Numbered from the stretch's first letter, positions 1-7,701 are shown. The stretch is DNA of 64,000 nucleotides from Paenibacillus alba (GCF_013204855.1 NZ_JABMKZ010000003.1:496001-560000), one strand, 5' to 3'. A program made the numbers and translations. Notes: generated from the letters alone by a model not told the origin.

Positions 1-53
1 TTTGGGTAACAGCCCTTGTTGCAACGTCCCTTGCTTTCCAAGTCCCTTACATC

Positions 54-260
54 CTAGCTATTCTTTCTAGACTTAGGTGCTTCCTCTAAGCCTGTGAGAC
101 CAATGCCACCATTGTTCGGCATAGCGTATTTCATAGAAGAAATTCTTACTTTACGCCGCTCACCCCATCGTTTGATGGTGCATATGTTTCCATATGCTCT
201 AACTTTAGACCTGTACATTCGGAAGTTCGTCAGTTCAGTCTGTTTGAACATTCTCACCAT
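54..260 (-). CDS. Small basic protein, unrecognised, doubtful
   Basis: A 68-codon frame rich in Arg and Lys, with a composition that looks protein-like (TIKRWGERRKVR, then a Gly-rich MPNNGGIGLTGLEE). I do not recognise a family. No convincing Shine-Dalgarno precedes the ATG. An overlapping plus-strand frame (94-372) looks less protein-like. It may be the end of an element lying to the left of the window. Confidence 0.25.
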   Translation of the reverse strand: MVRMFKQTELTNFRMYRSKVRAYGNICTIKRWGERRKVRISSMKYAMPNNGGIGLTGLEEAPKSRKNS

Positions 261-351
261 ATCTAGTTTTTCAGCCGCGCGACATATCCGTTGGCATACC
301 TTTTTCTATTCGAATGGCTATAGCCTTCGTTCTGCCGAATCTACCTGTACT

Positions 352-807
352 TCATACCTCATATTCTGTTAAACATGACGCACGCAGGAGTATTGGCGGG
401 ATGGTTTCGGGATACATGGTTCCGTCGTTCCCATCCTTGGTTGTAAAGTTAAGATTACTCGTGTAATCTCCTGCTTTTCGCACTGTTTGGTGCTTATAGC
501 AGAACTTGTCGTACTTTTTCGTTAGTTCTGTGCCACGAATCCGTAAAACTGAGTCTATTTCCATTGGAAATGATGGTTTCGGATATAGATGAACTGTTCC
601 AAATAATTTATCTATATAAATGCCTGTATTGAAAAAGAACTCAACTTCATCTTCTGTATTCCACTTTGATGACTGAATGTTCACTGTCGCAGAAAAGTCA
701 GAACATACATAGGCAAAGTTATTGCCCTGCTTCTTAAAGCCTTCTACTTTAAACAAGGGAGCAATGGTTTCTTTTACGATTTGCTTCAATACATCCTGCA
801 TTTTCAT
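352..807 (-). CDS. DUF4304-like protein
   Basis: About 151 aa. The N-terminus (LKQIVKETIAPLFK, then GFKKQGNNFAYV and NIQSSKWN) has the pattern I associate with DUF4304: a helix, a GFKK-x-GNxF turn, and beta strands carrying an NIQ-S-W motif. I chose the ATG at 807 because AGGGGA lies nine bases upstream; the open frame reaches 888 without another good ribosome site. DUF4304 proteins are often found beside orphan immunity genes; their biochemical role is unknown. It lies 34 bp downstream of the next gene, so the two are probably co-transcribed leftwards from the promoter at 1215-1223. Confidence 0.7.
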   Translation of the reverse strand: MKMQDVLKQIVKETIAPLFKVEGFKKQGNNFAYVCSDFSATVNIQSSKWNTEDEVEFFFNTGIYIDKLFGTVHLYPKPSFPMEIDSVLRIRGTELTKKYDKFCYKHQTVRKAGDYTSNLNFTTKDGNDGTMYPETIPPILLRASCLTEYEV

Positions 808-841
808 GCTAAACAATCCCCTTAGCGATAGAATCCTACCT

Positions 842-1177
842 TCATTCGTCCATGTTAACCTCGACACATTTATCAAATATAACTTCAAAGTCTCCTTTGA
901 ATATCAAATGCTCAACCACTTCTTCAATGCGAATACGACTGCATTCATCCACCAGTACCATGTCACTACCCCAAAAATACTTTCCTTGTAAACACTCTCC
1001 AGTTTGTTGATTCTTTTCTGCGAGAGTCTGTATGTTCTTGTAAGTAAAAAATGAAGCAACCCATCTTGACCCATCTTCAAATGTAACTATTGCATCAGTA
1101 TTACCATCGTATATGTTCCATTCTCCTTGAGACCAATGTTCCGCTTCAATCCAAATGAAGTATTGCATGTCTTTCAT
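842..1177 (-). CDS. Conserved hypothetical protein, immunity-like
   Basis: 111 aa, acidic, with a run of strands (FIWIEAEHWSQGEWN, AIVTFEDGSRWVASFF) followed by YFWGSDMVLVDECS and a terminal helix. The features suggest a single alpha/beta cytoplasmic domain; no signal peptide, membrane segment or catalytic motif is evident. The family is common as a single gene in Firmicute hypothetical-gene arrays, but I know no function. Its ATG follows a GAAGG-like site. The gene starts about 40 bp downstream of the minus-strand extended -10 element at 1215-1223, so it is the first gene of the leftward unit. Confidence 0.75.
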   Translation of the reverse strand: MKDMQYFIWIEAEHWSQGEWNIYDGNTDAIVTFEDGSRWVASFFTYKNIQTLAEKNQQTGECLQGKYFWGSDMVLVDECSRIRIEEVVEHLIFKGDFEVIFDKCVEVNMDE

Positions 1178-1214
1178 TAAAATCGCCTTCTTACCACCCT
1201 TATTTATTGATTCA

Positions 1215-1223
1215 ATTGTACCA
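1215..1223 (-). promoter_or_regulatory. Extended -10 promoter, leftward
   Basis: Minus-strand TGGTACAAT matches an extended -10 element (TGn-TAnAAT). It ends repeat copy A and lies about 40 bp upstream of the gene starting at 1177. The same position in copies B and C carries TGGTATAAT and TGGTATTAT, so the promoter is a conserved part of the repeat. Confidence 0.6.
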
Positions 1224-1385
1224 TATGTTGGAATTGTTATGTGTAATCGTATGCATCATAATTCATCCTTACCGGGGCTGTAGAAGTGTTGACTGCATTT
1301 ATGAAACCGACATGAGCATAGATGATGTAAACCACCCCACCCTGACTTTACAACATCACCAGAACGCCTAGAAAGCCCTCTAAGC
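1215..1385 (-). repeat. Promoter-bearing repeat, copy A
   Basis: Read on the minus strand, this stretch resembles copy B (1585-1756) and copy C (9124-9302). It starts with AGCTTAGAGGGCTTTCTAGG, passes a GTTCTGGTGATGTTGT segment and a G-rich run, and ends with ATTCCAACATATGGTACAAT. Similarity to copy B is high at both ends and weak in the middle, and it extends loosely upstream to about 1465. Copies A and B point away from each other around a palindrome at 1477-1502. Confidence 0.75.
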
Positions 1386-1476
1386 TGTGATTCAAGACTT
1401 CATGATAGAGAGGAGATGGCAATCAGACTAATTCCTTTATGAAGCGCCTATAGCCCCACATCTGAATGATTACTCA

Positions 1477-1502
1477 TTGTCAAAAAGTATACTCTTTGAC
1501 AA
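1477..1502. repeat. 26-bp palindrome at the repeat centre
   Basis: TTGTCAAAAAGTATAC is followed by its own inverted copy with one mismatch (TTGTCAAAGAGTATAC on the other strand). The palindrome lies at the symmetry centre between divergent repeat copies A and B. It could be an operator for a dimeric regulator of both promoters, or the junction at which one repeat was copied in inverted orientation. Confidence 0.6.
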
Positions 1503-1584
1503 AGTAAATAATGGTAGGGGCTGTATGGGCTTCTGAAAGGCTTTGATAGGAGTGTGGAAAAAGCCATTCGGTGGGATTCAAACA

Positions 1585-1756
1585 TGCCTTAGAAGGCTGT
1601 CTAGGAGTTCTGGTGTTGTTATGTAATTAGAGGTGGGGGTTACATTAAAAATGAAGTTGTTTGAATAGTGGAAGGGGTTTAGCACTTCCACCGCTCGACT
1701 ATGAGTGAAACATGGAGCGATACAGCATTATATAAATTCCAACATATGGTATAATG
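1585..1756 (+). repeat. Promoter-bearing repeat, copy B
   Basis: Begins with CCTTAGAAGGCTGTCTAGGA, continues through TTAGAGGTGGGGG, AATGAAGTTGTTTGAAT and ACCGCTCGACTATGAGT, and ends in AACATATGGTATAATG. Copy C matches almost base for base over the first 55 bp and again around the GAAGTTGTTTGAA and CGCTCGACTATGAGT blocks, in inverted orientation. Copy A matches mainly at the ends. No coding sequence is evident inside. Confidence 0.8.
1747..1755 (+). promoter_or_regulatory. Extended -10 promoter, rightward
   Basis: TGGTATAAT is a perfect extended -10 element at the right end of repeat copy B. It lies about 50 bp upstream of the HAD-like gene and probably begins the rightward transcript through the small-gene array. 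Confidence 0.65.
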
Positions 1757-1807
1757 GGCTGGTGATAGTACTTTGATAAAAGAAGGATTGTATTTGGGGT
1801 GATTTGC

Positions 1808-2251
1808 TTGAAGTTAATCTTTTTAGATATTGACGGAGTATTAGTTACAACAAATTCATTAATACCAAGTGATAAGTATTTTGCTCATACATTCGACAAG
1901 ACCTGTGTTCAAAATCTAATTGAGATTCTTAATGCCACAGGAGCAAAAGTCGTCATATCTTCATCGTGGAGAGAAGGTAGAACATTGGCTCAATTACAGT
2001 CAATATTTCAGTCTAATGGTATTGAAGATTGCGTAATAGGTCTAACACCTTCCTTCAACGATGAAACAATCAGAGGGACTGAAATTAAGGCATACTTAGA
2101 AGGTTGTAATGGTTTAGAATGTTTCGTGATTATAGATGATGAAGAAAAAATGGGCGATTTAGAGCCATTCCTTATAGAAACTGAGTTTAGAACTGGCATA
2201 ACTGAAAGCGTCAAAGATGAAGTAATAAGTAGACTAATGAAAGCAAACTGA
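1808..2251 (+). CDS. HAD-like hydrolase, HAD_SAK-type
   Basis: 147 aa. Motif I is IFLDIDGVLV (DxD nucleophile and acid), motif II lies in KVVISSSWR (the serine before the conserved SSW), and an acidic motif is seen in FVIIDDEE. This small cap-less layout with SSWR and IDDE matches the HAD domain described as a part of 'Swiss army knife' RNA-repair proteins, here standing alone. A TTG at 1808 is preferred because GGGGTG is six bases upstream; a GTG at 1799 is possible. It is the first gene after the repeat-B promoter. The substrate is not known; a 3'-phosphate or cyclic phosphate is an inference from the family. Confidence 0.75.
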   Translation: MKLIFLDIDGVLVTTNSLIPSDKYFAHTFDKTCVQNLIEILNATGAKVVISSSWREGRTLAQLQSIFQSNGIEDCVIGLTPSFNDETIRGTEIKAYLEGCNGLECFVIIDDEEKMGDLEPFLIETEFRTGITESVKDEVISRLMKAN

Positions 2252-2294
2252 ACGAAAGCACGATTTTATTAATCATACTAAGGTGGTTCAAAGG

Positions 2295-2651
2295 ATGGAG
2301 ATTTTTCCAGAAGAACACGAACTTATTAATATTTTTGAATGTGAACCGCAAGTAACCTTAGAGGAATTGGATGTTCCTGACTACTATAAACAATGGAGGT
2401 TCATTCTAAAACGAGAAACTGATGTGTTAGAGTTTGATATAGAACCAAGTATCTCATATGTTTATATGAGATGGCATCAAGAAAACAAGGTCATATTAGA
2501 ACTTGCATTAGAAGAAGTTTATGGAATAGAAATAAAAAAACAAGGAAACTCGGAATTTATTTTGTTGTTATTCCAGGATGAACGATTTAAAACTTTAACT
2601 TTAAGGACAAAACCTTACATATCAGTTGTTTGGGGAACAGCTAAAATTTGA
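2295..2651 (+). CDS. Hypothetical protein, immunity-like
   Basis: 118 aa, acidic, with alternating strands (VLEFDIEPSISYVYMRW, VILELALEEVYGIEI, EFILLLFQ) that suggest a beta-rich single domain. It has no membrane segment and no catalytic motif that I recognise. ATG 2295 is chosen because GGTGG lies eight bases upstream. It follows the HAD-like gene by 43 bp on the same strand. The composition and setting are those of orphan immunity proteins, but this is only a contextual guess. Confidence 0.65.
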   Translation: MEIFPEEHELINIFECEPQVTLEELDVPDYYKQWRFILKRETDVLEFDIEPSISYVYMRWHQENKVILELALEEVYGIEIKKQGNSEFILLLFQDERFKTLTLRTKPYISVVWGTAKI

Positions 2652-2735
2652 AAAGTTGAGCTTTTAAAAGAGCAATTTGAATTGGTAAGAAAGAGATAAC
2701 TAATTGGATGGGATATTTGGAGCGGTTGTTTTACC

Positions 2736-2825
2736 ATGGCTCACGACAAAGCAGATGACAAGTATATTGAGAAAATAGGTAAATATGAAGTTATAGGAAA
2801 TCAGCGTAAATTTAAAAAACGATAA
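2736..2825 (+). CDS. 29-aa hydrophilic peptide, possible
   Basis: A short frame beginning MAHDKADDKYIEKIGKYEVI and ending in a basic tail. A GGAG lies upstream, but 14 bases away. It sits in a 190-bp gap between two plus-strand genes. Its composition (Lys, Asp, polar) resembles the small peptide at 54545. Expression is unproven. Confidence 0.3.
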   Translation: MAHDKADDKYIEKIGKYEVIGNQRKFKKR

Positions 2826-2842
2826 TCATTGGAGTCTTAAAA

Positions 2843-3424
2843 ATGTCGATTTTTATAATTTTTATAACACGAATAACAAATAAAATCGGTTCTCATGCCA
2901 TTAACACGCTGGTGTTAAATCAAAAGATATTCAATATAACAGTCAAAGAAGAAAATGGACATTTCCTATTAATCGATGCAGCGGACAGTGGTGAAATGTT
3001 CATTTTGGCAAGTTTAATTCAACATTCAATGAAAAGTAATGATGTTATATTTTTAGAACGAGAAGGAACAGAGAATACAGATTTATTTATTTTTAACGGA
3101 GCCGTCAATCCTCTAACAAAGAAGGATATTAGAAAAATTAAGAAATCGTTAAGTTATATTAAACCGGAAATTATCAAACTTCCTTTGGTGAATTTACATG
3201 ATGAAACTGTATGGGACACATGGGAACATTGGAAGTATGAAGAACAACTTAAAATAAAAGCAGATAAAGATTTAGCGATAATAAATACATCACAACTCGG
3301 TTTAAAGTTGCTTTTACACAGCTGTTCCCATCTTGCTACTTCATATTCGGGACATTCTCATTTTGATAGGAATTCTACGAAGTCTTCACCAGAATTGATC
3401 ATTAGAAATATGGCTAGGAATTAA
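2843..3424 (+). CDS. Hypothetical protein
   Basis: 193 aa. The N-terminal 20 residues are hydrophobic (SIFIIFITRI), but the segment is short and may be a buried strand rather than a membrane helix. The middle is a helix-strand domain (ILASLIQHSMKSNDVIFL), followed by KKDIRKIKKSLSYIKPEIIK. The C-terminus (LLLHSCSHLATSYSGHSHFD) carries several His and Cys residues and may be altered by a frameshift, since its composition differs from the rest. Not recognised. Confidence 0.55.
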   Translation: MSIFIIFITRITNKIGSHAINTLVLNQKIFNITVKEENGHFLLIDAADSGEMFILASLIQHSMKSNDVIFLEREGTENTDLFIFNGAVNPLTKKDIRKIKKSLSYIKPEIIKLPLVNLHDETVWDTWEHWKYEEQLKIKADKDLAIINTSQLGLKLLLHSCSHLATSYSGHSHFDRNSTKSSPELIIRNMARN

Positions 3425-3461
3425 CTAATTATGAGTACTTCGAAGAGGACGCTGACATCCT

Positions 3462-3602
3462 ATAACGCCGTATTCACGCTGCGGCTCCTGGCAAAGCCTA
3501 GAAGAAGTCGAGTCAGGCAGATAACCCTGCGAACTTAACCGCAGTCGCGGCCGGCAGCTAAAGTGCCTTTAGGTTCTCGGATCGTGATTACAACAACGTT
3601 AT
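3462..3602. repeat. 141-bp structured intergenic element
   Basis: Bounded by ATAACG on the left and its inverted copy CGTTAT on the right. It is GC-richer than the genes on both sides and has internal complementary blocks (GCTGCGG with CCGCAG; GGCAAAGCC; GTGCCTTTAGG). No frame is coding. It fills the gap between two single-gene units of the array. It could be a folded recombination site, a mobile palindromic repeat or an RNA element. Confidence 0.5.
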
Positions 3603-3632
3603 CTGAAATAAGGTGAGAGAGTTGATAAAATC

Positions 3633-3944
3633 ATGAAGACAGTAGGAACGGTAAAGATATATTTCCTGACTGCCGAAGAAGGCGGGCAAAGTATTATTCC
3701 AGTTGGAAACTTCTCAATACCGATCATCTTTGAAGAAGATAGGGAGTTAATAAATGGCTTATGGAGTGCAGTAATTGAATTTCACAACTCTCCAAATACT
3801 CAAAGAGATACAACTGCAGACTTGTATTTAGCTTTCCATGAGAAAGAAGAGGCACCGAATCATTTAATCAAACCTGGAATGAAATTTGAATTAACGACAA
3901 ATAGAGTGATAGCCAGAGGGGTAATTAAATCATTAAAAAATTAA
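3633..3944 (+). CDS. EF-Tu beta-barrel-like domain protein
   Basis: 103 aa, with the string of features seen in EF-Tu domain III-like single-domain proteins: YFLTAEEGG near the start, IPVGNFSIPIIF, LYLAFHEKEEAPNHLIKPG and ARGVI at the end. The length fits one beta barrel. It has no GTPase domain, so it is not a translation factor. The gene at 7340-7660 (minus) encodes a related protein. Such proteins are frequent in orphan arrays; an immunity or decoy role against a toxin that binds EF-Tu is only a speculation. Confidence 0.6.
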   Translation: MKTVGTVKIYFLTAEEGGQSIIPVGNFSIPIIFEEDRELINGLWSAVIEFHNSPNTQRDTTADLYLAFHEKEEAPNHLIKPGMKFELTTNRVIARGVIKSLKN

Positions 3945-4046
3945 GTCAGGTATTAGAAGATGGGGCGAGAAAGTAATCTGAAACTCGACACATAATCAGT
4001 CTAATAAGATGGTACTATTTGTAATAGAAGTGTGAGGTGAATAAAT

Positions 4047-4664
4047 ATGAGGAATATCGTTAAAGACTCTCAATTTCTCAATGAGAGAACTGAGATGATG
4101 TATTATTTTCAGGAAACGTTCCACAAATCAGAGGAAACTGAAATTATTAATTCACCATCGAAGAAATTCAAGCTGGTAGTCCATCACTATAATCATGAGG
4201 AAGGCATTACCAGGTACAATTACACTAAAGGGATAGTCACGGACAGTGACAACAATATTATTGACACTATCTATAGAAACCTTGACCCATTTTTATATAG
4301 TTGGGTGGAGGTAAATGGAACAGAATACCTATTATGTGGACTTGATTATCAGGGGTATTCAGTTGTTGATTTATTGAATAGACAAACTAAACATTATGTC
4401 CCCGAAGAAGCTTATAAAGGTCGTGGGTTCTGCTGGGCTGAAATAATATACTTCCAGCAAAAAAATCTAATAGTGGTTGATGGGTGTTACTGGGCATGTC
4501 CTTATGAGCTTGTCTTTTATGATTTTTCTAGTCCGATGAGTGTTCCATATAAAGAATTATTTCGTGTTGAGGTAGATAGCATTAAAAATTGGGGTAACTG
4601 GAAAACGATCCATAAGATTAGTTATGTTGATGAGGAAAATAACGATAAGGAATTTGTTTTTTAG
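4047..4664 (+). CDS. Hypothetical protein
   Basis: 205 aa, acidic and rich in Tyr and Trp. A beta-rich pattern repeats (KFKLVVHHYNHEEG, YLLCGLDYQGYSVVDLLN, NLIVVDGCYWACPYELVFYDF), suggesting a propeller-like or sandwich fold. It has no signal or membrane segment. GAGGTG precedes the ATG. The family looks conserved in Firmicutes, but I know no function for it. After its stop comes GCTATGCTAACGCATAGCG, a short palindrome with the CTAACG motif seen after several genes of the array. Confidence 0.6.
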   Translation: MRNIVKDSQFLNERTEMMYYFQETFHKSEETEIINSPSKKFKLVVHHYNHEEGITRYNYTKGIVTDSDNNIIDTIYRNLDPFLYSWVEVNGTEYLLCGLDYQGYSVVDLLNRQTKHYVPEEAYKGRGFCWAEIIYFQQKNLIVVDGCYWACPYELVFYDFSSPMSVPYKELFRVEVDSIKNWGNWKTIHKISYVDEENNDKEFVF

Positions 4665-4730
4665 AGCTATGCTAACGCATAGCGTTGCTCAAACGCGGTT
4701 AGATAAAGAACTAGTCCAGAGGTGATTACA

Positions 4731-5087
4731 ATGAAGGTCAATCTTTATCTAGATGATTTAAGGGATTGCCCAGAGGGTTTTATTATCGCAAGAACAATCG
4801 AAGAAGCAATACAATGTTTTCAGGAGTATTCAATAGAACTATTATCACTTGATCACGACTTAGGCGAAGATGAAAATGGAAATGAATCGCGTAATGGTTA
4901 CGATTTCGTTAAATACTTTTGTGAGAATGGTTTAAGGGCTAGCAAAATTTACTTACATACAGATAATCCTGTAGGTCGAAAGAATATGTATGAAACATTG
5001 TTAGCAGCACAACGCAGAGGATTTATTGATGAGGATATTGAGATATACCATTATTCAATTACTGCAAACAAGTATTCAGGAGAATGA
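4731..5087 (+). CDS. Cyclic-phosphate-processing receiver-like (cREC) protein
   Basis: 118 aa. NLYLDDLRDCPEGFIIART with the early acidic pair, ELLSLDHDLGEDE in the middle (SLDHDLG is the family hallmark) and IYLHTDNPVGRKNM late match the receiver-like domain predicted to process cyclic phosphates in RNA-repair systems. ATG 4731 follows AGAGGTG by six bases. No output domain or kinase is nearby, so it is not a two-component regulator. With the HAD_SAK-like gene at 1808 it is the second stand-alone RNA-repair-type domain in this array. Confidence 0.7.
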   Translation: MKVNLYLDDLRDCPEGFIIARTIEEAIQCFQEYSIELLSLDHDLGEDENGNESRNGYDFVKYFCENGLRASKIYLHTDNPVGRKNMYETLLAAQRRGFIDEDIEIYHYSITANKYSGE

Positions 5088-5170
5088 TCATTCATTCCGC
5101 TAACGCAGAACGAACTTGTTCGATTGATCGACTCCAATAAAAAGCTCAGAATAGAGGGAATGAAATAACA

Positions 5171-5536
5171 TTGGATAATAAGGAATTAGAATTCTACAAA
5201 ACATTTATTGATGATTTAGTGGAGCTTCGTCCTGCTGTGTATTCACGTAGGATAATGGGAAATGGTTGGCCACGGACTGTTGAAAACGAAAGGATAAACA
5301 AGGTACTAGCTGAGTTATCGCTAGAACAAAAGGAGGTTTTTGCATTAATTGCACAATCTGCTCGCGATGGTGGAATTCATGATGTACTCGTTTATTTAAC
5401 AAAGCAGATTAATCTAGCGGGTCTCGAAATCGCAAAGAATGGGATTAAGATGACAAAGGAACCCTTTGGTTCTGAAATGTATTTTGATTGGGTTTGCAGA
5501 AAAGAAGGCGATGCATGGCCGGATTCAAGTAAGTAA
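5171..5536 (+). CDS. Hypothetical protein, DUF6547-like
   Basis: 121 aa, mostly helical: NKELEFYKTFIDDLVELRP, then RINKVLAELSLEQKEVFALI, a SARDGGIHDVLVYL segment, and a GSEMYFDWVCRKEGDAWPD tail. The combination of R-D-GGIHDVL with a DW-x-R-xxGD-W-P ending matches a small family that I believe is called DUF6547; I am not certain of the number. It starts at TTG with AGAGGGA upstream. A strong terminator follows at 5588, so the gene probably ends the transcription unit that starts at 1747. Confidence 0.6.
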   Translation: MDNKELEFYKTFIDDLVELRPAVYSRRIMGNGWPRTVENERINKVLAELSLEQKEVFALIAQSARDGGIHDVLVYLTKQINLAGLEIAKNGIKMTKEPFGSEMYFDWVCRKEGDAWPDSSK

Positions 5537-5587
5537 ACCACCTGGTTAAGCCGTTAAATTGAGGGACTGCGGAAAGATAGTTTAATA

Positions 5588-5641
5588 AAACAGCGGCAGT
5601 CTCAGACTTTATTATCAGTCCAATGCTGCCGCTGTTTCTTT
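5588..5641 (+). terminator. Rho-independent terminator
   Basis: AAACAGCGGCAG pairs with CTGCCGCTGTTT around a ~26-nt loop and is followed by CTTTTATT. Confidence 0.75.
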
Positions 5642-5707
5642 TATTGGGGTTAGTCTAAATCTTAATTTACTAAGTATATCGAAAATAATGTGAGGGAGGT
5701 TTAAGAA

Positions 5708-6019
5708 ATGTATTGCCCTTATTGCAAAGAAGAACTGAAAGTTAATAATGAAGAGTTATATTGCAAAGCTGGAGACAGTTATTTTTCAAAGCACATGGAA
5801 AAAGTTTTTAATGTAGCAATAGATAATTCTAAAGAAGTTGAAGTACGGCTACCAAAATTTGCGAATAGTGAAGCAGGAAGATTCTTTTGTGTGAATTGTG
5901 GAAGCAAAATGATGAAAATTGAATCTATGCATGAAGTTTGTACATGTTGTGGATTTGAAATTAACAAACGTACGTTCTATGAGATTATTGAAATTAATCC
6001 CCATCGTTCATTCAGGTGA
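5708..6019 (+). CDS. Zinc-ribbon protein
   Basis: 103 aa with four cysteine pairs or singles arranged as two zinc-binding sites: CPYC near the start, CVNC and CTCC in the second half (residues about 59-80). The middle is polar. GGAGG lies ahead of the ATG. The role is unknown; such proteins often bind nucleic acid or protein partners. It is separated from the previous gene by a terminator, so it probably begins a new unit with the TPR gene. Confidence 0.65.
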   Translation: MYCPYCKEELKVNNEELYCKAGDSYFSKHMEKVFNVAIDNSKEVEVRLPKFANSEAGRFFCVNCGSKMMKIESMHEVCTCCGFEINKRTFYEIIEINPHRSFR

Positions 6020-6106
6020 AAGAATCATTGAAAAAATGAAATTATACTTAATGAAGTAATGGAAAACTATAGTTTAAAACAATATCTCATCCGACGGAGG
6101 ACCAAT

Positions 6107-7021
6107 TTGAACATTAACCAGAGAGCTATCGAACATCTCGAACGTAACGAGTATGATGCAGCCTTAGCTCTTTTCAAAGAAGCTGTTAACGAATCGAGAA
6201 ATGTACAGTCTTTAACGAACCTTGCTTGGATATATTATCACGAAGAAAGTGACAAAGAAACTGCTCTGGAACTAGTTAAAGAAGCAATAAGTCTAAATTC
6301 ATCTTCGCACTTTCCATACAACCTTTTAGGTGAAATATATGTTGAATTGGAAAGATGGGAAGATGCCTCGATTGCATTGTTGAACTCCATCGCAATCGAG
6401 CCTTCCAAAGAAGCATATAATAATTTAGCTATAGCTAAATATCATCTTGGGGAATTGGATGAAGCATCAGTCTTATTTCTAAAAAGTGCCGTGCCTTCGG
6501 ATTACACAATGTATAGTCACATAAAATGTTTGATTGAACTCGGTAGAACGCACGAAGCAAAATGTAAGTTAGATGCCTTTTCGGAAAGTGATGAAGAATT
6601 CGTCGGAGAAGTTCATGTTGCTGAACTGTACTTTGAGTTACAATGTTTTTCTGAGGCTGTCCATTGGTTTGAAAAATCATGGGGAACATATTATAAGACT
6701 TCAGATTGGGTTTGTAGGTATATTTATTCGTTAATTAAAACAAATTCTTTAAATCGCGCGGTTGAAATAGCGAACGAATGTATTCAAATAAAAATAAACG
6801 ATATTCAGGAGGAACACGCAGATCAATGCGATGAGGATTGGACAGAGAGCGAAAAAGCCGCATACATTAAGCAATTAGAAGATGATAAACAGGAATATGA
6901 AAGTATAATAAATAAGATTTCTAAAGGTTTTGTTCCACCGTTGAAATTCTCAACATCTCGGAGTTCAAGTTGTTATTTATTTGGATGTTCAAGACACAAT
7001 CATCATGAGTACAATGTTTGA
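6107..7021 (+). CDS. TPR-repeat protein
   Basis: About 304 aa. At least five tetratricopeptide-like helix pairs are visible (EYDAALALFKEAV; SLTNLAWIYYHEESDKETAL; PYNLLGEIYVELERWEDAS; AYNNLAIAKYHLGELDEAS; VAELYFELQCFSEAV). The C-terminal 40 residues are unusual: a Ser-Arg stretch and CYLFGCSRHNHHE, which could bind metal. The TTG at 6107 is preferred because GGAGG is six bases upstream; the ATG at 6059 lacks a ribosome site. The protein is probably a cytoplasmic scaffold; the partner is unknown. Confidence 0.75.
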   Translation: MNINQRAIEHLERNEYDAALALFKEAVNESRNVQSLTNLAWIYYHEESDKETALELVKEAISLNSSSHFPYNLLGEIYVELERWEDASIALLNSIAIEPSKEAYNNLAIAKYHLGELDEASVLFLKSAVPSDYTMYSHIKCLIELGRTHEAKCKLDAFSESDEEFVGEVHVAELYFELQCFSEAVHWFEKSWGTYYKTSDWVCRYIYSLIKTNSLNRAVEIANECIQIKINDIQEEHADQCDEDWTESEKAAYIKQLEDDKQEYESIINKISKGFVPPLKFSTSRSSSCYLFGCSRHNHHEYNV

Positions 7022-7280
7022 ACCTTTTCAACGGTGATAATGGCGGTCAAAACTGTTGTCAGTTCGAACACCATTACTTATACCATTAGTAAGCTTGCAC
7101 CTCAAAACGGAACGCTTTATGCTTAGCGGCAGCTCCTCTTTTATTCATTGAAGTATGGGCAGTAGAGCGTGGTGGAACGGGGGGGGGACGTAATCTATTT
7201 GTGATACGGATTGGATCACCGTAATGTATCTAAATACAAAGTGTTTGACCATAAAATTTATATATCTATATAAGGCAAAG
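7022..7280. other. Intergenic, no gene seen
   Basis: Between the plus-strand TPR gene and the minus-strand block. It holds a nine-G run (7179-7187) and a GCTTAGCGGCAGCTCC stretch loosely like the gene-end motif of the array. I see no coding frame. Confidence 0.5.
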
Positions 7281-7308
7281 CACTCCTAACAATGGAGTGG
7301 TTTCTTTT
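7281..7308 (+). terminator. Terminator hairpin between converging genes
   Basis: CACTCC and GGAGTG close a seven-base loop and are followed by GTTTCTTTT. It separates the rightward and the leftward gene groups. Confidence 0.6.
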
Positions 7309-7339
7309 AGAACTTTTCTTTTATTCCAAATATCAAGTA

Positions 7340-7660
7340 CTAATTTATAGTATCTTCTTTTAACAAAATTTTATTGAAGACATTTGTAATTTCAGCATAA
7401 CCAACAATCTTAGACGCTTCTTGGATGTTAATTATCTTTCCAATCCATAAGCAATGCGGATACTCCTCTGGGCTTATAAACGTAATAGTTCCACGAACAG
7501 ATTCACCTAAGACAACTTCTTGCTTATCATAATAGTGATGTATACCTGTGGTTAAATAATCATCTCTCACTAAATGTGCAGGTCGATAGCCATTGAACAC
7601 ACTTCTAGTTCTCCCTCCTGTTTTTAAAAAGGTTATCATAGCTTCAACATCTGCGATCAT
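7340..7660 (-). CDS. EF-Tu beta-barrel-like domain protein
   Basis: 106 aa. DVEAMITFLKTGGRTRSVFN followed by GYRPAHLV, TTGIHHYYD, GESVRGTITFISPEEYPHCL and IVGYAEIT is the layout of EF-Tu domain III (the GYRP and FxSPE elements) without a GTPase domain. It is the minus-strand counterpart of the gene at 3633. It is the last gene of a leftward block of four that begins at repeat copy C. Function is unknown. Confidence 0.65.
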   Translation of the reverse strand: MIADVEAMITFLKTGGRTRSVFNGYRPAHLVRDDYLTTGIHHYYDKQEVVLGESVRGTITFISPEEYPHCLWIGKIINIQEASKIVGYAEITNVFNKILLKEDTIN

Positions 7661-7701
7661 TACAACCCCCTATATGCAACGAAATCCATGTTCTATCTTA
7701 T

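Noticed and set aside
1-372. Plus-strand frame 94-372
   Set aside because: Composition (His, Phe, Ser-rich without pattern) looks like an antisense shadow of the minus frame 54-260.
3462-3602. Classical integron attC site
   Set aside because: Length fits, but the core sites do not match GTTRRRY/RYYYAAC and no integron integrase is in the window; kept only as a hypothesis.
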